From: CALSMU01 sp965230225 | Lineage (GTDB): Bacteria > Bacteroidota > Bacteroidia > Flavobacteriales_D > Parvicellaceae | Assembly: GCA_965230225.1 (NCBI GenBank) | Contig: CBDDKM010000006.1 | Location: 434,001 to 498,000, forward strand | Length of the DNA: 64,000 bases | Reading direction: 5' to 3' | In this document: positions 52,527 to 59,432 of the stretch, in pieces | Numbering within the stretch: position 1 is the first letter of the stretch | Layout of the letters: every line of letters begins with the position of its first letter | Notes under the pieces: model-generated | Told to the model about the DNA's origin: nothing | Seen by the model: only the letters and a program-made list of their open reading frames with translations | Databases searched by the model: none | Translations under genes and position numbers: made by a program

Positions 52527-53567
52527 TTATTCTTCCTCTACTTCAGGAGCTTTCTTGCCGGAGCCATTCAACACATAAGCTGATATACCCCCTAACAATG
52601 TTCCGAGTACCTCTTTGCTAATGGCACCACCAATTCCCAGTATCATAATTACTCCTATCAATAAAAATACGGTAATGATCTTATACATTACTTTGGAGTT
52701 GTAAAAGGTGTAAACTTCTCCATTTTTAGATTGAAGAAATACTGGTATTAACATGATTAACAATACCGTTACGGCAAATGCAGGGAGAACATACTTAATG
52801 ATGGTTCTATTCAAATCATTGTTTCGAACAACCTCTATTTCTTTTTTGATTTGAGTGAGCTTTTCCTCATTCGTTTTTATAAGGTTTTCTGTCTTTTTTT
52901 CGTTTTGCTCCAAAGCTCCTTTCCATGCAATTAACTGAGCAATGAATTTATCCTTTAATCTTCTATATTCCTGTAGGTTATATTTCCCTCTCAAGTCAAG
53001 TATATCTTCCTGAATAACTCCCCCATAGTAGAGTTGATCAGTTCTGGTAAACCTGCTATATGGAAAGTAAGCTTTAAATACCTCATGAAAAATCCTTTGG
53101 ATTTCAAATCCTCTTTGGTTTTCATGATAAATATCCTCTTCGTACCCCAAATCAAATCCTAAGTCAAAAGCTCCTCCGGTTTCCAGTTCAAAATCTACAA
53201 AAGCACTTAAAGGTGAGAAAAAAGCCGTTCTAATTTTAAACTCCGTTTTAACAAATTCTCTCTCATCCATACCAGTAGCAAGTCCTGTCATCATGGAATC
53301 CAAATTCACCATCTTTTTCTTGTCCAGTTCGGCGCTAATTGAGCTTATTTCGGTTTGATCCTTTTTAATCTCTTCTAACGACTCTTTCAGGTATTCGATT
53401 TGGTGAGTTTTGTTTTGCACTTCCTGATGCACTAGTCGATTTAGTTCATCGTCTTTATCCAAAGAGCTATCTTTTACAGATAAGGTGATAAAAATGGCAA
53501 TGGTAATAACAAATAGCCCAGCAACAACAGCCAGGAGTTTTTTAGTGGAAACTTCGGTCCAATTCAT
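52527..53567 (-). CDS. Coiled-coil membrane protein of unknown function
   Basis: 346 residues from the ATG at 53567. An N-terminal helix (LLAVVAGLFVITIAIFITLSV) spans the membrane, then two coiled coils (~30-75 and ~205-245) flank a domain with FVDFELETGGAFDLGFDLGY and FSRFTRTDQLYYGG. Three further membrane helices form the C-terminal part, and a polar acidic tail follows. It may be a stress or signalling protein of the envelope, but no family is recognised. No operon partner. Confidence 0.65.
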   Translation of the reverse strand: MNWTEVSTKKLLAVVAGLFVITIAIFITLSVKDSSLDKDDELNRLVHQEVQNKTHQIEYLKESLEEIKKDQTEISSISAELDKKKMVNLDSMMTGLATGMDEREFVKTEFKIRTAFFSPLSAFVDFELETGGAFDLGFDLGYEEDIYHENQRGFEIQRIFHEVFKAYFPYSRFTRTDQLYYGGVIQEDILDLRGKYNLQEYRRLKDKFIAQLIAWKGALEQNEKKTENLIKTNEEKLTQIKKEIEVVRNNDLNRTIIKYVLPAFAVTVLLIMLIPVFLQSKNGEVYTFYNSKVMYKIITVFLLIGVIMILGIGGAISKEVLGTLLGGISAYVLNGSGKKAPEVEEE

Positions 53568-53669
53568 AATAAGTAGGTGAGTTAAACATAGTTGACTCAA
53601 CTAAACTACCGAAATACCATGTGTACCACCCAATACATCCGTAGACAATTCATAGACATCAGAAAACAA

Positions 53670-53697
53670 GAAAGGCGAACTGTTAAGTCCGCCTTTC
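53670..53697. terminator. Hairpin terminator downstream of the TerB-like gene
   Basis: GAAAGGCG (53670-53677) pairs with CGCCTTTC (53690-53697), with an inner ACT/AGT stem. On the minus strand it is followed by TTGTTTTC. Confidence 0.7.
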
Positions 53698-53729
53698 CTC
53701 ATTATTGATCATATTATAACCCGAATACC

Positions 53730-54071
53730 TTATCCGTGAAATAACCTTTTTAGTCCGATAAATAAATTTTGTTCCACCTGATCAAAATGACCATCGGATA
53801 GGAACAATGATCTCATTTCCTTAATAATATCTTCCAACTGATCTTGAGAATAATCAAAACGCTCCACATTATTCATGATTTTCTGAATACTTGCATAGTC
53901 ATTATCATTTTCTAATTCATCGTGAATCTTCTGAAAAGCATCACTTCCCACTTTTGAAATAATCATGCTTTTCTCCTCTTCGGTTTCAACATAATCTGCC
54001 TGAGCAGAATACAATAGAATGTATGCTAAAAACTCTTCTTTTGTCCAGTTGGTGATGTAATCTTCGTTCAT
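53730..54071 (-). CDS. TerB-like / calcium-handling family small protein
   Basis: 113 residues from the ATG at 54071. Helical, acidic: AYILLYSAQADYVETEEEKSM and SDGHFDQVEQNLFIGLKRLF match the two acidic motifs of TerB-like (tellurite resistance B) domains, which bind metal ions. No other ter genes are here, so a stress-response adaptor role is more likely than tellurite resistance itself. It lies 136 bases downstream of the orphan LuxR gene on the same strand. Confidence 0.65.
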   Translation of the reverse strand: MNEDYITNWTKEEFLAYILLYSAQADYVETEEEKSMIISKVGSDAFQKIHDELENDNDYASIQKIMNNVERFDYSQDQLEDIIKEMRSLFLSDGHFDQVEQNLFIGLKRLFHG

Positions 54072-54206
54072 GGTCAGAATATCTATACCACCAAGATAGA
54101 ATATTTTACAGATACTTACAGAAAAACTTCTTATCAATCTGGGAATCCCATATCTTTTTAAAATAGACAGATTTATCTATAATTTAACAATGGGGTTAAA
54201 TTGCCT

Positions 54207-54431
54207 TTATGATTCTTGGGAATCTGCTGGTCTTGGCAGCAGGTTATTCTGACATGCAAAAGCCATTAGGTGAGCCGTATTTCGCGACTTGGTTTTAACC
54301 AACATGGTTGCTCTCATTGCATCAATGGTTTTCTTAGAGTTTCCTAGCCTCTGTGCAATCTCTAAACTGCTTAATCCTCTGGACAACAAGTTTAGTATTT
54401 CCATTTCTTTGGGTGTCAACTTCTGAGTCAT
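54207..54431 (-). CDS. Orphan LuxR-type helix-turn-helix protein
   Basis: 74 residues from the ATG at 54431 (a GTG eight codons earlier is in frame). It is a bare LuxR helix-turn-helix: TPKEMEILNLLSRGLSSLEI followed by GNSKKTIDAMRATM, with no receiver domain. It sits downstream of the NarL-type regulator gene on the same strand, with a perfect palindrome (54458-54475) just upstream of its start that it may bind. It could act as a competitor of or partner for the full regulator. Confidence 0.75.
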   Translation of the reverse strand: MTQKLTPKEMEILNLLSRGLSSLEIAQRLGNSKKTIDAMRATMLVKTKSRNTAHLMAFACQNNLLPRPADSQES

Positions 54432-54457
54432 TATGCGAATAAAGTAAAAAACCACGA

Positions 54458-54475
54458 TTAGGTATAAATACCTAA
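54458..54475. promoter_or_regulatory. Perfect 8-2-8 palindrome upstream of the orphan LuxR gene
   Basis: TTAGGTAT-AA-ATACCTAA is centred 36 bases before the start codon, near the expected -33 region, and is suited to a dimeric helix-turn-helix regulator. Confidence 0.6.
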
Positions 54476-54517
54476 GTATTAGTTACATGTATCCACAACA
54501 CTCAAATTATCAATAAA

Positions 54518-55153
54518 TTAAAGTGGCGACAACAATTCGTTTTCTAATGCAAATTTTACTAATCCTACAGAGCTCTTCACCCCGGTTTTTGCTAACAGGT
54601 TTTTCCTATGACTTTCCACTGTATGAGTACTGATGTACAATTTATCTGCAATTTGCTGTGTGGTAAACTCTTCGCAAATTAGTTGTAAAATATCTCTTTC
54701 TCTTGGAGTAAGTTTAATATCGGTAGTGGTATTGTCCGATCTAAAGCTTTGAAATAATACTTCTTTCACTTCTTCCACGAAATAAGTTCCATTTTTGTTT
54801 ACCGCTTCTATTCCCTCTATCAACTCTTTTTTACTGGCATGTTTAAGCAAGTATCCGTGGGCACCGCTTTTCATTACCTGTTCAATGGTATTAAAGTCGT
54901 TGTGCATGGTAAGCATTAAAATTTTAGCATCAATTCCTTCCTTTAGAATTGCTTCTGTAGCCTCAACACCATTTAGTTCCGGCATATTAACATCCATCAA
55001 GATCACATCAACATCGTGCTCCCTGGCTAAATTAAGCGCCTCTTTTCCGTTGGAAGCTTGCTGAACAACTTCGAACTGTTCTATGGAGTTCAATACAGAA
55101 GATATTCCTTCGCGAAACATTTGGTGATCGTCTGCTATTAAAATTTTAATCAT
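54518..55153 (-). CDS. NarL/LuxR-family response regulator
   Basis: 211 residues. Receiver domain 1-120 with D8/D9, phospho-acceptor D54 (VILMDVNMPELNG) and a late LKH lysine. C-terminal LuxR helix-turn-helix ~147-205 (TPRERDILQLICEEFTTQQI, STHTVESHRKNLLAKT). Its start overlaps the stop of the sensor kinase gene (ATGA, 55150-55153), so they form a pair. Targets may include the tandem palindromes at 57838-57882 and the orphan LuxR gene. Confidence 0.92.
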   Translation of the reverse strand: MIKILIADDHQMFREGISSVLNSIEQFEVVQQASNGKEALNLAREHDVDVILMDVNMPELNGVEATEAILKEGIDAKILMLTMHNDFNTIEQVMKSGAHGYLLKHASKKELIEGIEAVNKNGTYFVEEVKEVLFQSFRSDNTTTDIKLTPRERDILQLICEEFTTQQIADKLYISTHTVESHRKNLLAKTGVKSSVGLVKFALENELLSPL

Positions 55154-56946
55154 GATAATGGAATTTCAATTATGGTAGAGGTACCTCTTCCTTTTCTGCT
55201 ATCTACTTGAATGCTACCTCTAATTTTATTAATTCTTTCTTCGATATTACTAATCCCTAATCCAGGTGTAATCTCATTTTGGTCATACCCATCACCGTCA
55301 TCCTCAAAAATGAGATTTAAACTATTGTCTATTCTGGTTAACTGTAGTGTTATTTGCTGTGCATTAGCATGTTTAAGGGTATTGGTGGTTAATTCCTGTA
55401 CAACTTTGTACACCTCTTTAGACATACCTGAAGGCAATACTACCTGATCCAATTCATAGTACAGATCAAAACTCAGTTTACCGGAGGTATCCACCGCTTT
55501 TTTCAATTTTTCTAACGTATGCTTCAGCTCACCGGAATGTAATGACTCACTTAAGTTGTGGGATATGTTCCTAACTTCTTCAATGGTCATTTTTACTAGG
55601 TTCCTCACTGGTGATTCTTCCTGACCATCTTCCGTATGTAGGTTAATGGTTGCTAGTAACCCACCAACCCTGTCGTGAAGCTCTGCGGCTATTCTTCTTC
55701 GTTCCTGACGCTCTCCTTCTATCTGAGACTCGTAAGCCATAGTTTCTTGCTGAGCTATCATTTTATTAATTTCCTGATCTCGCTGGGCGATGGTAAGTTT
55801 TGAAATGCGTTGTCTTTGCATATAAAACACTATCCCACCTATTAAAACTATAACCGCTAACAAGATCCCTCCTCCCATCAACCAAATGGTTCTTTTATTG
55901 GCTTTGTTAGCCAATTGCATCTTCTCTCCTCGCTCTTGTTCGAGTTCCAGTTGCCTTTCCTTTTTCTCTACTTCGTATTGGGTTTCAAGCTCTATGAGGT
56001 CTTTATCGAAGATTTTTCGATTGACGTCATAATCCAGTTCCCTCTGCATTAAATAATAGTGTTCTACACTATCATATTCGCCCTTCAAACTATAGCTCAA
56101 CAATAACCCCTCATAACAATCAGCTTCAAGAGACACCTGTTTCATAAGTCTGGACAACTCTAACGCTTTATTGTAGTAGAAGATGGCTTTTTCTGGAAGT
56201 CGATTGATTTCCATCATCACCCCCCAATTGTAATAACAATCCGCTACACCTAGGGAATCATTATTATTCTGAAACACCATCAAGGCTTTTCTAAAGGACT
56301 CATCTGCTTTATGATGTTGATTTACATTAACATAATAGGAACCGAAGTTTATAAGTATGTTAGCATATTGCTCCGGATCCGCATGGGCATCGGCCAACTT
56401 TAATGCCGTATTATAATATCCATAGGCATCATCCCAACGAGCATCGTACTCTGCAACCAACCCTAAATTAATGGCCACATTAATAATGTTGTCGGTTTTA
56501 TTCAAGTCGTCGTAAAGCTGAAATGCCTTTTCGAAGTATTCTTTAGCTTTAGCTGACTGAAATGTATGATAAAATAACGTTCCTAAGTTATTGTAGCAGG
56601 AAGCTAATCGGTTGATGTGTTTCGTTCCTTCCAGAAACGATAAACTTTTAAAGAAGCTTTCTTCAGACTTTAAATAGTCTTCTCTATCCAGATAAACTAC
56701 ACCTAATCTATTCCAGGCCATTCCTTCTCCAAGGTTATAACCCAAATCTTTGCTTTGTTCAATAACATACTCAAGTAGCTCCTGACTTCTACTATTTTCA
56801 TCATAACGTATTTCCCAGGCATATTCACTTATGGAATCTAATCGATCAGTTCCCTTTATGTGAGGAAACAAATTGGCTTCAACCTGTCCATACACATTGA
56901 AAGAATAGATAAAACAAATTATATTTAGGAGAAATAGTAATCGCAT
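55150..56946 (-). CDS. TPR sensor histidine kinase (HisKA_3 type)
   Basis: 598 residues with signal peptide (LFLLNIICFIYSFNVYG). Six or seven TPRs fill ~40-310 in the periplasm (WNRLGVVYLDREDYLKSEES). Coiled coil ~315-350, membrane helix ~357-377 (WLMGGGILLAVIVLIGGIVF), then the kinase: ERRRIAAELHDRVGGLLATI with the phospho-acceptor histidine, and an ATP-binding domain with N-box ELTTNTLKHANA and GLGISNIEERI. Pairs with the NarL-type regulator. A terminator-like hairpin ends two bases before its ATG. Confidence 0.92.
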   Translation of the reverse strand: MRLLFLLNIICFIYSFNVYGQVEANLFPHIKGTDRLDSISEYAWEIRYDENSRSQELLEYVIEQSKDLGYNLGEGMAWNRLGVVYLDREDYLKSEESFFKSLSFLEGTKHINRLASCYNNLGTLFYHTFQSAKAKEYFEKAFQLYDDLNKTDNIINVAINLGLVAEYDARWDDAYGYYNTALKLADAHADPEQYANILINFGSYYVNVNQHHKADESFRKALMVFQNNNDSLGVADCYYNWGVMMEINRLPEKAIFYYNKALELSRLMKQVSLEADCYEGLLLSYSLKGEYDSVEHYYLMQRELDYDVNRKIFDKDLIELETQYEVEKKERQLELEQERGEKMQLANKANKRTIWLMGGGILLAVIVLIGGIVFYMQRQRISKLTIAQRDQEINKMIAQQETMAYESQIEGERQERRRIAAELHDRVGGLLATINLHTEDGQEESPVRNLVKMTIEEVRNISHNLSESLHSGELKHTLEKLKKAVDTSGKLSFDLYYELDQVVLPSGMSKEVYKVVQELTTNTLKHANAQQITLQLTRIDNSLNLIFEDDGDGYDQNEITPGLGISNIEERINKIRGSIQVDSRKGRGTSTIIEIPLS

Positions 56947-56951
56947 AGAAA

Positions 56952-56975
56952 AAAGGAGGAAAAAGTTCCTCCTTT
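56952..56975 (-). terminator. Terminator-like hairpin at the kinase start codon
   Basis: On the minus strand GGAGGAA (56972-56966), loop CTTT, TTCCTCC (56961-56955), then six T and, two bases later, the kinase ATG. It ends the transcript of the upstream gene and must be read through, or bypassed, to express the kinase from that promoter. Confidence 0.7.
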
Positions 56976-56992
56976 ACCCCTTTTAATAGATT

Positions 56993-57784
56993 TTACTTAG
57001 GCAAGATAGAGGTGTTAACCACTTTATTTCTTGTCTTTTTATGTTTTTTCTCTACTCTGTTGTATCGTACATAGATGTCCAATATTCTAGCATCTGGATC
57101 AGCTGGATCAGCAGGACATGCGTATACAGTATCATGCGTACCAACTCCATCAATTCCGGACTCTCTACCTGTAGCGGTATACTCTAATCCAGTTACTTTA
57201 TCGTTCGCATCAGTTATTTCAATAGGAGTCCCTAAAGACATTTTTACATTAGGAAGCCAAACTTCAACCCGCAAATTCCCATCAGAATCGTAGCGATCGC
57301 AAATATCCCAATCTTCGCTAAACGTACACTCTTCGTTCGAATGACATTCTTCGCTGGACATTCCCTTTAAATCTGGATTATCTTTGATTTTTACTGTCTT
57401 ATTTCTGGTTCTTTTACTATTCTTAACATTATCAATAATGTTAATGTCCTTATCATTTGTTTTTTCACAAAGTATAAGGTAGGAATATAAGTCTCTATCT
57501 CCATTTACGACTGCTTTGTTGGTAGGTAAAAGAACTCTTGTAGGGTTATTCTTACCTATCTTTCTGGCATAAATTACAATTACCTCTCCTAACTCACCTG
57601 GAGTTTTATACTTAGCAACATGAGCTACTATTTCCTTGGAGAATTCATTTAATCTTGCAATTGGCTTAGCATCCATCGACAGTTGATATTCATCTGTAGG
57701 AAGTGTTACCACTAAACTAAGTAAGCTATCTGGGTATATATCACATACCCCCCAGCCATTCGTTATTGTACAATCATTTGACAT
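56993..57784 (-). CDS. Internally duplicated protein of unknown function
   Basis: 263 residues, no signal peptide or membrane helix. Two tandem copies of one ~115-residue module. Copy 1 opens with CTITNGWGVCDIYPDSLL and ends SKRTRNKTVKI; copy 2 (from ~148) opens with CTFSEDWDICDRYDSDGNL and ends KKTRNKVVNT. Each copy has the pattern CT-x4-W-x2-CD-x-Y and a basic tail. No family recognised. It lies upstream of the two-component genes with an own promoter and tandem palindromes, so it may be a target or sensor partner of that system. Confidence 0.65.
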   Translation of the reverse strand: MSNDCTITNGWGVCDIYPDSLLSLVVTLPTDEYQLSMDAKPIARLNEFSKEIVAHVAKYKTPGELGEVIVIYARKIGKNNPTRVLLPTNKAVVNGDRDLYSYLILCEKTNDKDINIIDNVKNSKRTRNKTVKIKDNPDLKGMSSEECHSNEECTFSEDWDICDRYDSDGNLRVEVWLPNVKMSLGTPIEITDANDKVTGLEYTATGRESGIDGVGTHDTVYACPADPADPDARILDIYVRYNRVEKKHKKTRNKVVNTSILPK

Positions 57785-57812
57785 AATATTTAGTTGTTTT
57801 GGTTATTGAGTT

Positions 57813-57820
57813 CAAAGTTA
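57813..57820 (-). promoter_or_regulatory. -7 box of the duplicated-domain gene
   Basis: TAACTTTG on the minus strand, an exact TAnnTTTG match 29 bases before the ATG at 57784. Confidence 0.55.
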
Positions 57821-57837
57821 GATGAGCACTCCATTCC

Positions 57838-57882
57838 CCATATCCCCTTGTACAAGGAAATTCCATATCCCTGAATTCAGGG
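57838..57882. promoter_or_regulatory. Tandem 25-bp units each holding a perfect palindrome
   Basis: CCATATCCC occurs at 57838 and again at 57863 (25 bp apart). Each copy runs into a palindrome: CCTTGTACAAGG (57846-57857) and CCCTGAATTCAGGG (57869-57882). They lie about 18-62 bases upstream of the -7 box, the place for an activator such as the NarL-type regulator. Confidence 0.6.
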
Positions 57883-58043
57883 AGAAAGACTTGAAAAACG
57901 CTTAAATGAGGGTTCAAAATGTAGGAGGCTTAAGTTTTTCGACTTTAATAATAATCAATATTATGCGGATAGCATTTAATATTGAGGTTTTATTAATCTG
58001 GGGGTAAAGAATAACTCAATCACTAAAAAATTACCTTTGTCCA

Positions 58044-58742
58044 ATGGCTATTGAAAGGATATTTGAAGATGACTATATAATTGCTGTCAACAAACCGAAC
58101 GATTTGTTGGTGCATCCTTCTCACTATGCCAGAAACATAAAAGGCCCTACATTGGTAGATATACTCCAGAACGAACTAAGCATAAAACTCTACCCCATAC
58201 ACCGCCTGGATAGAAAAACATCAGGAGTAATCCTATTTGGGAAATCGTCGGAAGCAGCAAGACTGTTTCAGGATAAAATTCAAGACAATACATTGGAAAA
58301 AGTCTATTATGCTATTGTAAGGGGACATTCTCTTGAAAAAGGCATTATTGATACACCTTGTAAAAATGACGATACAGGGGTTTATAAAGATGCCTTAACC
58401 CATTACGAAACCCTTAATAACATTACCTTGCCTATTCCGGTACACCCTTACCCAACTTCGAGGTATAGTTTATTAAAACTAATTCCTAAAACCGGACGAA
58501 TGCATCAATTGCGTAAGCACATGAATAAAATCAGCCACCCCATTGTTGGCGATTATAAATACGGAGATCGGTTTCATAACAGAATGTTTACTAACGAGTT
58601 TGATCATCCCTATTTGTGTTTACATGCTTACAGCTTAACATTTGTTCATCCGGTTTCGGAAGAAAATGTTACACTAACAGCAACACCTCCACCCGGCTTT
58701 ATAAACCTGTTAGAACGATTTAGCTGGGCCTTAAACAATTAA
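58044..58742 (+). CDS. truC: RluA-family pseudouridine synthase (TruC-like)
   Basis: 232 residues, no S4 domain. The catalytic motif HRLDRKTSGVILFGK (~52-66) has the conserved aspartate, and the family ends with KTGRMHQLRKHM and PIVGDYKYGD. TruC modifies uridine 65 in tRNA; RluA relatives modify 23S rRNA, so the substrate is likely but not certain. Complete, ATG start, own transcription unit. The 219-base spacer after it shows no further gene. Confidence 0.85.
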   Translation: MAIERIFEDDYIIAVNKPNDLLVHPSHYARNIKGPTLVDILQNELSIKLYPIHRLDRKTSGVILFGKSSEAARLFQDKIQDNTLEKVYYAIVRGHSLEKGIIDTPCKNDDTGVYKDALTHYETLNNITLPIPVHPYPTSRYSLLKLIPKTGRMHQLRKHMNKISHPIVGDYKYGDRFHNRMFTNEFDHPYLCLHAYSLTFVHPVSEENVTLTATPPPGFINLLERFSWALNN

Positions 58743-58961
58743 CTATAAAATAGTTTAGTTCAGTATTATCCCATCATAATAAAGAAAAGATAAACTTCTA
58801 CTAACTATTTGATTTTAGAGGGATAAGAATCAAGAACAACTTTAATTCAATGTTGCAACACTCAATAAAACAAGTACTTACATTAAAAAATAGTTAAATC
58901 ATGGTTTTAAAAAAAATTAAACAAATTTGAGTTTTTTTAACTATTTGAGAATGAGAATATA

Positions 58962-59432
58962 ATGTCACCAATGACAAGATTATCTCAATCAGGGCTTTTT
59001 CTCCCGCCTAAAAAACTAAATTATTTTACCTATTTTGTTCCTGACATGGAGGGATTGAACAAGCGAATTACCAATGGAAAATCGGAAGCTTATTTGCTAG
59101 AGGAAGACATTTTTTACATTTATTTTAGACCCAACACCTACTCCTGCCTTAGAGACTTCAAAGAAGCTTATGTGGCCTATCGAGAGTTAAGCGAAGGTCG
59201 AAACATTAAGGTATTAATTGAATTCGGTAAGTATGCCATGATTTCTGACAGAGCAAGAGAATATGCTCAGGAGAATGACATACCATTTGTTGCTGAAGCT
59301 GTGGTAGTAACTGGTTTGGCACAAACTATCCTGTATCGCTTCTACTCCCTCTTTAGGAGACATAAATACCCACTAAAGATGTTTCACACTAAAGAAGATG
59401 CCATTGTTTGGCTAAACTCTTTTACTGCTTAA
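58962..59432 (+). CDS. SpoIIAA-like/STAS-fold protein (DUF7793-type)
   Basis: 156 residues. The alternating pattern of strands and helices (DIFYIYFRPNTYSCLRDF, IKVLIEFGKYAMISDRAR, AVVVTGLAQTILYRFYSLF, MFHTKEDAIVWLNSF) is that of the small STAS-like domain proteins common in Bacteroidota. About 20 extra N-terminal residues precede the usual domain start, so a start further in is possible. Cytoplasmic, role unknown. Its end overlaps the convergent T9SS gene by 11 bases. Confidence 0.65.
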   Translation: MSPMTRLSQSGLFLPPKKLNYFTYFVPDMEGLNKRITNGKSEAYLLEEDIFYIYFRPNTYSCLRDFKEAYVAYRELSEGRNIKVLIEFGKYAMISDRAREYAQENDIPFVAEAVVVTGLAQTILYRFYSLFRRHKYPLKMFHTKEDAIVWLNSFTA

